From Apoderus coryli (lineage: Eukaryota > Arthropoda > Insecta > Coleoptera > Attelabidae): a DNA stretch of 64,000 nucleotides. Where the stretch lies: positions 18,517,135-18,581,134 of the forward strand of contig OU452202.1 in NCBI GenBank assembly GCA_911728435.2, written 5' to 3'. The first letter of the stretch is position 1. Every line of letters begins with the position of its first letter. Shown piece by piece: positions 36,491 through 45,813 of the stretch. Below the pieces are notes generated by a model, which saw nothing but the letters and a program-made list of their open reading frames with translations, did no database searches and was not told where the DNA came from. The translations under genes were made by a program, and so were the position numbers.

Positions 36491-37270
36491 CGTCCTTATC
36501 TCAAATTTATTGAGAAACACAAAATCAATGCGAACAGTAGACTTTAAAATGTTACTGTTGAAAACGTCCAGAGTTTTGGCAGATTATCTGAAAACAAAGT
36601 ACACCTTGTGAGATACAACATCCGTACGTTACAACATATCCTTACTAATAAAGTGACCAAATTTACGCTGAAAAAAATTGTGTTCATAGTATATTACTAT
36701 AAAATAATCATCTCATCTTTTTCTAAACTCCTGCCAATCGATTCAGGGAAAGCTCTTCTTTCCATGTACCAAAATAGCTTATATTTTCCCAAGTAACACT
36801 AATATAATTTCCAAATAATATTGTATATGACATCAGCTATATACAATTCACGAGCATCCAGCATGATGATCAGAAATATTTTGCTTTTTCTCTCAAGCAT
36901 TCAATATTTTATAAAAGCCAAGATCCACACAGATATATAGATGATATCGAAGGTATGTTCGTAATATACAAATTTAATATATATGAGTTTTTGGAGTGGT
37001 ACAACGTAGTAAAAGTCGTTCTCGTAGTCGACTAAGAATCAAACTCTATACTCTATTTCGCATATATATCTTCAACATTCAATCCGAAAATAAACTTTTT
37101 CAATTTCGATTCAATATAATATTGTATTTATTATGTTTGCGAGACTGTCCCCAATGCTTACATAAAATTCAACTTTGCTCAATAGCTGAAAGAGGAAAAT
37201 ATAAAAAATAAATAAAAGCAAAATAACATGAATATATAAAAATTATTTGTAAACGATTTTATTATCGGAA
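36491..37270. other. No recognisable gene
   Basis: AT-rich. Short frames without motifs. Confidence 0.5.
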
Positions 37271-37480
37271 GGAAGCGGCCAATAGACTAAGTTACAGATC
37301 TTGAGTGCCATTAATTTATCTCAAATAGCATTCTAAACTTTTAAACGTTTTTGCCACCAATATAGCTGCTTATTTAAAGAATCAAAAAAACTATCGACAG
37401 ATTTATTACGCAGCACCTCTACTGAGACATTAACTTAAACGTCAATTTATTAGTTCGCAATTAAGTGAGAAGTTACGTGG
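37271..37480 (+). repeat. Dispersed repeat, copy 2 (matches 7848-8095)
   Basis: GCGGCCAATAGACTAAGTT, TTTATCTCAAATAGCATTCT, CTATCGACAGATTTATTACG and TTAAGTGAGAAGTTACGT in the same order as at 7848. The middle differs by insertions. Confidence 0.65.
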
Positions 37481-37701
37481 CACTATTTGTAATAAAATGC
37501 AGTGGCGGTTGGTTCATAAGGGCACCTCGGCACGTGTCCTACCTAAAAAATGAAGTAGAAAAAATAATTTTAGATTTTATACTTCGCACCAGACGAGTGT
37601 GATTTCGTTAGAATTCCCTATAAAATTTTGCATTTGAAAATTGGAATCGAAGACAGCTCTGTCAATGCTTTAATCACTCTCTATTCCGTCTATTCACGGA
37701 A

Positions 37702-38034
37702 ATGAAACAGAACGTAGGTCTTAGTACATATTACGATGCTCTTGGACACAACATTTTTGTGCCTCTATTGTTTTCTTTGCTATCACGTGCGAAAAACAGA
37801 GACAGCAATGTATCGCTACGCTATACGCTGGTAACAGAAAGTAAACGCATTTGTGACGTCACATCTGGGGTGCTGCCCTACCCATCAGTCTATACGAATA
37901 AAATTTGTGCGTGTGGTGTTGCTTTTGTTTTCGCAATCGCGCTTTTTGAGTGCTATAAAGTGAATGTTTTGATTTTGAACAATTACAATAGTAAAGATGA
38001 ATTCAGTGCAATATATGAATGTAGGTTAAATTAA
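37702..38034 (+). CDS. Hypothetical open frame, possibly a hAT-element leader
   Basis: A 110-codon frame contains CACGTGCGAAAAACAGAGACA, TATCGCTACGCTAT and GTGACGTCAC at the DNA level. It lies 200 bases downstream of CAGTGGCGG, a sequence resembling hAT termini. Such GC-rich leaders occur in hAT-type elements. The translated protein shows no domain, so coding status is doubtful. Confidence 0.2.
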   Translation: MKQNVGLSTYYDALGHNIFVPLLFSLLSRAKNRDSNVSLRYTLVTESKRICDVTSGVLPYPSVYTNKICACGVAFVFAIALFECYKVNVLILNNYNSKDEFSAIYECRLN

Positions 38035-39048
38035 CATTTGAGGATCGACACACCTAACTGTTGCATATTTATTTGAAACTGAAAAATTTGGTGAATATCG
38101 AACCGTCTTTCCAAATAAAAATATTAAAACTGTGTGTAACTTATTTCCTAACGTAAATTACATAAAATTAAAAAATGAACTCTAGATAATAGCTAGATAG
38201 CTACTTAAAAAAAACTATAATTTTAATTCTTTATTTTGAAAAATTTTGGGTATTATTTTCTTAGTTCAACCTTGTTGTGCCCCACCTCTTTCAGACCTCA
38301 CGAGCCGCAACTGATAAAATTGCAAAAATAATAAAAGCTAATTAAAAATCATACATTACAAAGTTTACTAACTAATTAAGTTATCGACGAAAGGCATACA
38401 GATCTCTACTGTTCATTTAAAGCCAAAGGCATAGAGTGTGGTCAATTTTATCGGAGCAGGATTTGTTTGACATAAGGTGTAATTTAGCTGTCAGATAACG
38501 GCAGCGGTGGCCAGCATGCAGGCGATATTTGTTTGTCGCACACATATACATTTGAATACCAACACACGAACATACATTATATGCTGTTTCGGATTTGAGA
38601 AGATTGGAGAGACGGGTAAATTATTATTTTTTTAACGATGATTTATGGTAGTGGACAGTGGATAAATCAGAAATCTATCTATAGTAACCTATTTTTTTTC
38701 CTGGATTTGTAGCTGATATTTTGAATTCCCTCGCCGATTTTATGGTAAAGCAACCTTGATTTTAGAAGAAAGCTATTTCTGTTTACATATCGGCATAAAA
38801 TAATGACCAAGGATAAAATATTTTTAATCCAAAATGGTAGTTTCTATATTTTTAAAAATGTAGTGAATATCATATGAATCTTAGTATATAGGATGTCGAC
38901 AGACAAGCATTGATGATGGTTGTACCAGAAAGACAGCTGACATCGAAATAAGTTACCTTTGTACCATTTTTGTGTTACATTTTATACTGAAGATTTTTTT
39001 TATTATTGGAATACATTAAAGTATGAAGTTTTCTTAATCATTGGAGTA
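38035..39048. other. No recognisable gene
   Basis: AT-rich stretch without motifs. Confidence 0.5.
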
Positions 39049-39123
39049 CAAGGGTGCCCGCAAAAGGCATTACTATCTCCTGTGATGTGAAACTTTGTTA
39101 TAGAAAATCTGCTAAGATTCCTG
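39049..39123 (+). pseudogene. Short RT block B fragment
   Basis: The frame reads QGCPQKALLSPVM, a stop, then NFVIENLLRFLD. This matches the RT motif RGCPQGGVLSPLLWNLVVxxLLRxL of I/R1-type elements, with one stop and a Gly-Gly change. The following 250 bases may be the same element but show no further motif. Confidence 0.55.
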
Positions 39124-39385
39124 GACGTATGTCTTTAAATAAACAAACTGAATTCTAGAACAGGGACAAAAACGAGCATCAGATATTGGGGACATAGTCC
39201 TAGAGAACTCATAAATGGGGCGGCAGCAAAGCGATCTAAGCCATTTAAAATCGGACTCTCCATAATAAATTACGAAGAATATTGTAAAATATGCTGCTTA
39301 AGGCAGGACTCTTAGAAAACGGCAAAATTAGCCTATCCTGGGTTCAACAACAATGCCGCTTCAAACAATTCAATGAAGGAATATA

Positions 39386-39512
39386 ACAGTGTGTCCCCGG
39401 AATTAATGATTTTTTACACAGGTAAGGTGTCCTTTCTGTTGAAATAACGACAAAATCTTAAAAACAGTTTGTCTTTTGCAAGAGTTGTTTCACCTATCCG
39501 GGGACACACTGT
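39386..39512. mobile_element. 127-bp MITE
   Basis: Perfect terminal inverted repeats ACAGTGTGTCCCCGG and CCGGGGACACACTGT, flanked by ATA or TA on both sides. Slightly inside, a GGTAAGGTGTCC stretch and its partial inverse sit opposite each other. No coding capacity. Confidence 0.85.
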
Positions 39513-40065
39513 ATAAAGTTGAACTTCTTAGCGCTCGTTAGAAACAAACGCACAGGGCAACCACTTGTTTTGTCGGTCGTAAACAAGATAGTTATTAGAG
39601 TTCCTTAATTATTATCAAAAAACTCTAAACACTTTTAATATGCACGTTTTTGTGACACGCAATCCATTTCACATCTCGTTACATTCAAAATTATTGCAGT
39701 GTCACGTAACTCTATGCCCATAAAAAAGAGAAAAGGTTTCTACGTTTGTTCTCCTGCTTTTTATGGGTCATTAAAGTATTCAATTACCTGAAGAGTTACT
39801 ACGCTATAAGGCTGTCGGCTGTCAGATCCCTTAAACTCCGTTATCCTTAAATTCCATGCTGTATTTGAATGAAAGTAAAATGTTTATAACATTGCATTGT
39901 CTAAAAAATTCTAACCGCAATTCGTTGCAATAAGGAATATAAAGAACAACAATATAATCAAAAATATATGACCTACGCAAGGAAACAGAATTTTAATAAT
40001 CATTATTTCATGATTTTCATTGAACTACCGTAACAAGTAAACTACTTTATTAAAAAAAAAATATT
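39513..40065. other. No gene; holds one dispersed repeat copy
   Basis: The repeat family of 34020-34125 recurs at 39936-40012. Nothing else is recognised. Confidence 0.5.
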
Positions 40066-40200
40066 GCCAGAGCTGGGAATCGAACCCAGAACCTTCCGCA
40101 TGTGAGGCGCACGGTTTATCAATGACGCTAAAAACCTTTTAGCAGATTACTTTATTATATTCTAAAAAGCGTTATAGGTTTAAAGTAGTTAATTAATGCA
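40066..40200 (-). repeat. tRNA-like module of the composite repeat, copy 2
   Basis: Minus strand: TAGCGTCATTGATAAACCG (A-box-like), anticodon-loop equivalent CTCACAT with four of five stem pairs, GGGTTCGATTCCC (good B box and T-arm), then AGCTCTGGCA. The loop would present CAC, a Val-type anticodon. The acceptor 5' side is degraded. AGAATATAATAAAGT precedes it, as in the other copies. Confidence 0.55.
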
Positions 40201-40409
40201 TAAAAATGTGATGTTCATAATTTGTTTTATTTTTTAAATTGGAAATGTACCAAATAAAGTGTTTTTTGCAACAAAAAAAAAATGACGAGAACACATCTAT
40301 ACTCTCATTTTCAATAATTTTACAAGTTTTTCTAAGGGCGGGTCATTTTTTCAAGGTAAATTTCATTGTGTCAGCATCAATTAGAAACATTTGAAAAAAA
40401 TTATATTTT

Positions 40410-40580
40410 CAGAGCTGGGATTCGAACCCAGAACCTTCCGTCTACAAAGCGCACAGTCTTTCAATGACGCCAAAAACTCTTTATCAAATTACTGTATTAT
40501 ATTCTAATAAGAGTTGTGGTTCCAACTAGACAGACAGACTTACATTTGGAAATGGTCTTATCGTCCCAAGGAACTTCCAA
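40410..40580 (-). repeat. Composite repeat, copy 3, with internal deletion
   Basis: On the minus strand the head (GAAGTTCCTTGGGACGATA, GACCATTTCCAAATG, GTCTGTCTG) is followed almost directly by GAATATAATACAG and the tRNA-like module (GGCGTCATTGAAAGACTG...GGGTTCGAATCCC). The anticodon-loop equivalent reads TTTGTAG. The roughly 150-base middle seen at 36250-36400 is missing. Confidence 0.6.
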
Positions 40581-41548
40581 AATGGTTATATTCGTCTTTT
40601 TCTCAAAGGTTTCCCTGTGCGTGAAATTAATTTCTTTGTAAGTAACCTCAAATTATATATTTGGTTACTCCCCTTTCCAAATTCAAGCAACTCAAGCATG
40701 CCTGTATGTCTGAACCCTACTTAATGCTAAATTGTTATTTTTGTATTCACTTACCATAAAACAAAGTGCACAATAACATGCATTCAATAGAAAACGACGT
40801 GCAGAATTTTGCAATGCGCTATAGATGCTGGAAACGTGCTAGATGTCGGTAAAATCCATGTGTCAGCAAACGCTCAAAGTGCATTCCTTATTTTGCGATC
40901 AGTCGAAATATAAACAACGTGAAAAACATAAACGTTATTTGCTCAACCATGATGTAAATGTGCTACAAGCTATGTTTGTTATGCTACACCTTCACACTAG
41001 CTAGTTGAGAACAGTGTGCTACTTGAGCTGCAAACCGAAACATTAATTGCATGTTATACAGTTGGTTGGGTCTATGAGTTATTGTTTAATACTCTATTGT
41101 TTTAGCAATACCGAGATAGAAACTTTGTGTTTTTAGATTTTACAGGAATATTTATTTTATTGATTTATGATTTGCAAAATCCTGGATGTAGGTTTCAGCC
41201 TCAGAAAAATAAATAAAAATAGAAATGTCATCTAATTTCAATGTTTGTCTTCATAACATAAAGGTCAATATTTACCTTTTTAATGACAGAAGGAGTGTTG
41301 TAAACAAAAGCCAGTGGCGTAGCATAATTCTTTTGAAATCGTGGTTGTAGTTTCCAATAATAAATACCTACGCAGGAACTGTCGCATTTTTTTGAAATAT
41401 AATTTATCAAATAATAGATGTCTGGGATTAAAAGGAAACACTTTCTATTTTATGAAAATATTTATTATTAAATGCAAAGGTATATAATTATGAATTTTTG
41501 TTGTAACATTTACTAATTATAAGAAATCATATTTGAAATTTGAATCGT
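40581..41548. other. No recognisable gene; possible hAT-type end
   Basis: CAGTGGCGTAGCATAATTC at 41315 resembles a common hAT terminus, without partner. TTTATT at 41461-41466 gives AATAAA on the minus strand and could serve the THAP gene as polyadenylation signal, about 205 bases past its stop. Confidence 0.4.
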
Positions 41549-41676
41549 TTATCTTTCCTAGACCTGAGAAACTGAATCTGTTTCTACGGAGTTTAGATTA
41601 GATAAAAGTTATTATGAAACCAACTCAAAAAACTTAGTTTATCTGTCCTAGACCTGAGAAGCTGATTCTGTTTAAT
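41549..41676 (-). repeat. Two decayed copies of a THAP-gene exon segment
   Basis: Two plus-strand blocks with CCTAGACCTGAGAA(A/G)CTGA.TCTGTTT lie at about 41549-41592 and 41638-41676. On the minus strand they read ETDSVSQV and a stop, parallel to SETLSASEVE and SETLSVSEIE in exons 3 and 4 of the adjacent gene. They look like dead repeats of the same exon unit. Confidence 0.5.
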
Positions 41677-42586
41677 GTGCATACTTTTCTTTTTCAATTT
41701 CTGAGACTGATAGGGTTTCAGAGGAACTTGCTGTTAATGTGTCCATGTCCTCCACATTATGCTGGGTCGCGCTGAAAAACAAAACAACACAAATTTTAAT
41801 TCATTGTTGCGGTGACCAGTATGTATGTGATAAGAATAGTTTTGCACATACTTTTCATCCTCAACTTCGGACGCAGACAGAGTTTCTGAAGAACTGGCTG
41901 TAAATGTCATATTTTTTGGAAACTCAGAAGCTGTAGACGCTAATCCACAGGATAATCTGTTAAAAAATATTTTCAATAAATTGTAATATTTCTAATCGCA
42001 CAAAAATATTAACTTACTGAACATAGCGAACAGGAATGGCTGTGTGCGATATGCATGTTTGTGTTCCAAAAATTCTAATGTCTCTTTGGTTGAAATATTG
42101 TGAGCAAATATAAGAACTCTTAGTGACCCTTTCAAAACTTAAACCAAGAGAAGTACACCACTTTCTTCTAACGGCTTGATCACTGGGAAACCTACAAGAA
42201 TTATTGTACTATACTATAAATAAAACATGAATAAGTGCTATGAATATAATATATAGGATCCTAATGCCCACTTGCACCACATCCCATATCTTCCCTTTAG
42301 CGTAAGGTACTTACTTAAAGGTCTGTGCATATCATTATACATGTATGATGATATGCTACTATTTATTAAGAAATTATGAAATATAAAGCATTTTATGAAT
42401 TTACAATTATTTTTGTTTATTATATTACTGTCTATTTTGCAACTAGGTGTATAGTATATTTAAACAACTCATGTTAACTACTATCTCTGCAAAATCCCAA
42501 AATCTACGCCATTGTACTTACTTGTGACACGTAACCTTACTCGGAAAATCACTCGACATGCAAACTAAGCACTTTTTTCTCCCCAT
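41672..42586 (-). CDS. THAP-domain protein, four exons, 147 residues
   Basis: The model is exon 1 42586-42522, exon 2 42191-42018, exon 3 41956-41852, exon 4 41771-41672. All introns are GT-AG with donors GTAAGT, GTAAGT and GTATGT. Every junction is phase 2 and the total of 444 bases gives one uninterrupted frame, strong support for a real gene. Exons 1-2 encode a THAP zinc-finger DNA-binding domain: CLVC, CHKFPSD, RRKW, then YICSQYF. The fourth zinc ligand, normally His in CSxHF, is Tyr here (codon TAT where CAT would be usual). The terminal AVP-like box appears as TAIPVRYV. Exons 3 and 4 are near repeats of a Ser/Thr/Glu-rich segment (TASSSETLS.SE.E.EK). It could be a diverged host gene or a domesticated or decaying P-element-type THAP fragment. 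Confidence 0.75.
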
Positions 42587-43066
42587 TATTTAAAGGAAAC
42601 CCAGTTTTACACACTACAAATGCAGTAAAGTAGAAGAGTCTCGTAAAATTCACTTAATTCGCGTTATAAAACTGTACGTAGCACTACTAACACCCCACAC
42701 GTCAACGTGACGTGTAAATCTAAACAAATCCCTCCGCGCGGTAGCCACACATTTATATCCGTAGAACTGTATTTTTGTGAATAATATTATATTTGATTGA
42801 TTTCTTGACGTTAAATATTTTATGAACATGTAATGGAAGCCGAATACAAAAAGAAATATTATAAATATTGTATAGTTCTGCAATGTAAGAACACTGTGAC
42901 CAACCCTAATAAAAATTTACACTGGGATGTGAAATACGAGTTCTGATTCTATGAATAAAACCAACAATTGGCAACAGTGTAAGATTTTATTAGTAAAAAT
43001 GTAAAGGTTATGTAGGCTACAAACATTTTTGTGATTAGTTTCTAGTTATGCCACTTTTATTTTTAT
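42587..43066. other. THAP gene upstream region; polyadenylation signal of the next gene
   Basis: AATAAA on the minus strand at 42991-42986 lies about 75 bases beyond the stop codon at 43067. No promoter motif is obvious for the THAP gene. Confidence 0.4.
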
Positions 43067-43237
43067 CTATTTTTCTGAGGTTTCAGCCATAAGCTTGCTG
43101 GAATCCTTTAACAACGCATCTACTAAGGCAGCTAAATATTTAGGGTCATCTTTTATAAAAGCCCAACATTTTTCAGCTAGGCTTCCATGATTCATGGATC
43201 GTAAAACGAACGCCAGTAGAAATTGCAAAACTTCATT
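43067..43237 (-). CDS. Candidate 3' terminal exon of an unidentified gene
   Basis: After an acceptor TATTATAG the frame reads NEVLQFLLAFVLRSM, then NHGSLAEKCWAFIKDDPKYL, ending AETSEK at TAG. That is exactly 57 codons including the stop from the acceptor in phase 0. An AATAAA lies about 75 bases downstream. Codon usage and amphipathic, charged sequence look protein-like rather than random. I do not recognise the family. The exon at 43265-43480 is too close (27 bases) and in the wrong phase to be its partner. Confidence 0.4.
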   Translation of the reverse strand, partial: NEVLQFLLAFVLRSMNHGSLAEKCWAFIKDDPKYLAALVDALLKDSSKLMAETSEK

Positions 43238-43264
43238 CTATAATATGTCCTTTGATGTACTTAC

Positions 43265-43480
43265 CTTTCAATGTCGTAACAGATTCGAAATGTACTTATC
43301 TGAAACACATTTTCAAGCTCTGTACTAAAATTTGCCAATCCACTTAAAATATCTGGATTATACGATTCATATCTTTCATCATGGTTACGAGGGACTAATT
43401 CAAACGTTCCACAAAATGTTATACAGCTGAAAATGCGTGAAAACACATAGCGATTTTGATCAGCTCGATCGTTCTGTCCA
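43265..43480 (-). pseudogene. DUF4371/hAT-type (ZMYM1-like) transposase exon
   Basis: Between an acceptor ACAAG (43481-43482) and a donor GTAAGT there are 72 codons: GQNDRADQNRYVFSRIF, CGTFELVPRNHDERYES, NPDILSGLANFSTELENVF. This follows the pattern of hAT-derived DUF4371 proteins, such as F.LRGH.E....NRG.F..L..... in the RNase H-like fold. Splice borders are intact but no other exon of the protein was found, so it is probably a fragment. Confidence 0.55.
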
Positions 43481-44042
43481 CTTGTCTTTATATTTCCTTA
43501 CAAATTCCTGTTTCACCAGATTAGAAATATGCTTTTGTGTTACTTTATGCCGTATAATCACCGAACTTAGAAGGCATAGAATTGGCAGCTGCAAGCAGTA
43601 AACGAATTTGAAATTACGAGGGCTATGCGCGAACTTGATGATTTAAGCGACAGGGTGCCTATTCTCGAATCCAGGGAATTGCTTCTCATGAGAAAATGTG
43701 GGCGGAGTTCTCATGAAACGCGTAAATAGGTATTCTTGAACAAAAGTGATAGATCACATCACACAATAACGAGAGAACACCATTCTCCTACTATATTTCA
43801 TGTGATCTGACGGAGGAGTTTGCGTTTATAGTAAAAATATAACATCTCAAAATTATAATTAACAGTAAGTTGGGCTTGTGTTTACGTGATTTTTTTATTT
43901 TATAATTTTTCAATAATGGAATTAGCGAATGGAAGAGTTGCGGTATACGAAGAGGTTTAAACAATTTAGTAGGTACGTATGTACTTATAGTAATTGATTT
44001 ATTTGTACTTTTTTAATGATTAGCTGCTTACTTTTATTTCAG

Positions 44043-44130
44043 ATGGCGAAGTAGAAGAAACTCGTCCATCAAGGAAAATGTATAAGGCTTTGGAGGCCTT
44101 TGAATTAGATGATTTAAAATTTATTAAAAA
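44043..44130 (+). pseudogene. Harbinger transposase N-terminal exon fragment
   Basis: After the acceptor TTATTTCAG the frame reads DGEVEETRPSRKMYKALEAF then ELDDLKFIKKF, similar to the region before the FRLSK box of HARBI1-like transposases. A possible first exon with MELANGRVAVYEE lies at 43916-43960. The sequence breaks off at about 44130, where the oppositely oriented Myb-like ORF ends. The catalytic core is absent. Confidence 0.4.
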
Positions 44131-44136
44131 ATTCAT

Positions 44137-44331
44137 TCATTGCATCCAGTTTTTACATGAACCACCTGGAATTACGGTAACCTCCTCCCACAATAGTCTC
44201 GCGCTTTTCTTGATAAAAGTATTAGAAAATCTCCCAGACAGCAAATTTTCCTGATTTTGTAAAAAATCAATTAAAACTTGTTTCTGTTTGCTACTTACAA
44301 AGGCTGTGCGGCTTTTTTCAAATTTGCTCAT
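44137..44331 (-). pseudogene. Myb/SANT-like DNA-binding ORF fragment
   Basis: Reads MSKFEKSRTAFVSSKQKQVL, DFLQNQENLLSGRF, ARLLWEEVTVIPGGSCKNWM then a stop. The Q...L..FL...P.L..G.F.......LW.E......GG..K.W.QW pattern is the N-terminal Myb/SANT-like domain of Harbinger-associated or zeste-like proteins. It stops at the point where KNWMQW should continue, marking the deletion junction. In intact elements the product helps bring transposase to DNA. Confidence 0.6.
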
Positions 44332-44407
44332 CTATTAACAATGTAATTTTGATAATATATATTTATGATGTGGCTTCCACCTTTAGGTGATTCAGCCAGT
44401 CATTATA

Positions 44408-45453
44408 CAGGGTGAGTCACGAGGAACTGTACATACTTCTACCATAAGTAGAGGCACGTTAGGGGATTATCCAATGACCATTAAAAAATGTCTCATTGTT
44501 TTGATTATTAATATACATTATACAATTATGGATCTGCACCAAACCAATGTTTCGTCATATCTTTTCAATGATTAAGTCGATTTATCTCATTTTTTTATAA
44601 AAGTGTGTATTGGTGTCTGGCAACTAACTGACCTGAAAAAATCCAGGTCCGTCTTCGAGAAAATTTTTGGGACTGCTTCACATTCAACACTTCACCCTGT
44701 ATATGATTTTTCAAAAATCTGATAAAATTTTTTCATAGAGGGCATACATAGACAGTTAGACCTGGGTATTTGAATTTTTTGTTACAGTCACCTCACATTT
44801 CCAATTAAAGATTCATTTTAGAGTCAAATTGAAAATTGGCAATAATGAAATAACTTACGGTATAATAATGTTTAGTTATTAAAAAGAAATCTTTAAGATA
44901 AACAGAAACGACACACACTGTGCTCCAGTATGGTAAATACCATAATTTACATTGATTTACAGGGCCGGATTTAAAAATTGGCATATCTGGTTCATCCCAA
45001 TAATTCACCCTGTATGTAACTTTTTCCCCCCGTAATAGACTGAAAACAGATAAACAATGTTTGTAATAACCTAGGTTTCTTATTTGTTTGGGGAAACTCA
45101 TGTGTCTAATTATTTTAATCGTATATAGGGTGAAGTGTTGAATATGAAGCAGTCCCACAAATTTTCTCGAAGACGGACCTGGATTTTTTCAATTCTGAAT
45201 ATGTCAGTTAGTTGCCAGACACCAATACACACTTTTATAAAAAAAAATGAGATAAATCGACTTAATCATTGAAAAGATATGACGAAACATTGTTTTGGTG
45301 AAGATCCATAATTCACGCTGTATATTAATAATCAAAACAAGGAGACATTTTTAATGGTCAATCGATAATCCACTAACGTGCCTCTACTTATGGTAGAAGC
45401 ACAGAATAAAATACTGTGGTAGAAGTATGTACAGTTCCTCGTGACTCACCCTG
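44408..45453. mobile_element. Foldback element family C, 1046 bp
   Basis: Ends CAGGGTGAGTCACGAGGAAC and inverse, with TA outside on both sides (44406-44407, 45454-45455). Inverted arms of roughly 300 bases share TCGACTTAATCATTGAAAAG, TTGCCAGACACCAATACACA and AGACGGACCTGGATTTTTTC. Internal CACCCTGTA copies mark the inner arm borders (about 44695 and 45125), suggesting layered construction. The centre is unique and non-coding as far as I can tell. It is inserted inside the Harbinger-like remnant. Confidence 0.85.
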
Positions 45454-45813
45454 TATCAAATTTTAATACAATTTTTCCTAAATTACCTTAAACTGATTAA
45501 CTGATACCCTTGTCTTTATGCTTATAAAATGCTGATACTAAATTAGCTAAAACAAAATTTACGCCAAAATAAATAATAAAACAAAAGGTTATGTAGGTAC
45601 GTGATATCATCTTTTTATTACGATAAATGCTGTCCTTTTGCTTCAAAACCTATTGGCAACATTGTAGAAATCTTTCATTCTATATTTCACATCATATGAG
45701 TTTGAGAATACCTATTTTGCATTAATGGAGAAAAACCAGGGATGTGATAGAGCATATTGGTGATATGAGTGATCACTTTCTCTTATACTCGAGAATAGGG
45801 ACCCAGGAGTCTG

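Larger units (their letters stand above)
43646..45813. mobile_element. Harbinger-like element remnant, interrupted by a foldback insertion
   Basis: Near both ends GGGTnCCTATTCTCGA occurs as an inverted pair (left about 43653, right about 45800-45790), and AATAGGTATTCT recurs inside each end. TTA sits at 43643-43645 and 45814-45816. The outermost bases between TTA and the repeats do not match perfectly, so the exact borders are provisional. Inside are a transposase-like N-terminal exon (plus) and a Myb-like ORF (minus) meeting at about 44130, the Harbinger two-gene plan with the centre deleted. The foldback 44408-45453 is nested within. Confidence 0.55.

Noticed and set aside
40066..40140. A functional tRNA-Val gene
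   Set aside because: The T-arm and anticodon loop look good, but the acceptor 5' side and D-stem do not pair, and sister copies carry different loops. It is a repeat, not a tRNA gene.
43067..43480. Joining 43480-43265 and 43237-43067 as one spliced gene
   Set aside because: The intron would be 27 bases, too short for splicing, and the phases disagree.
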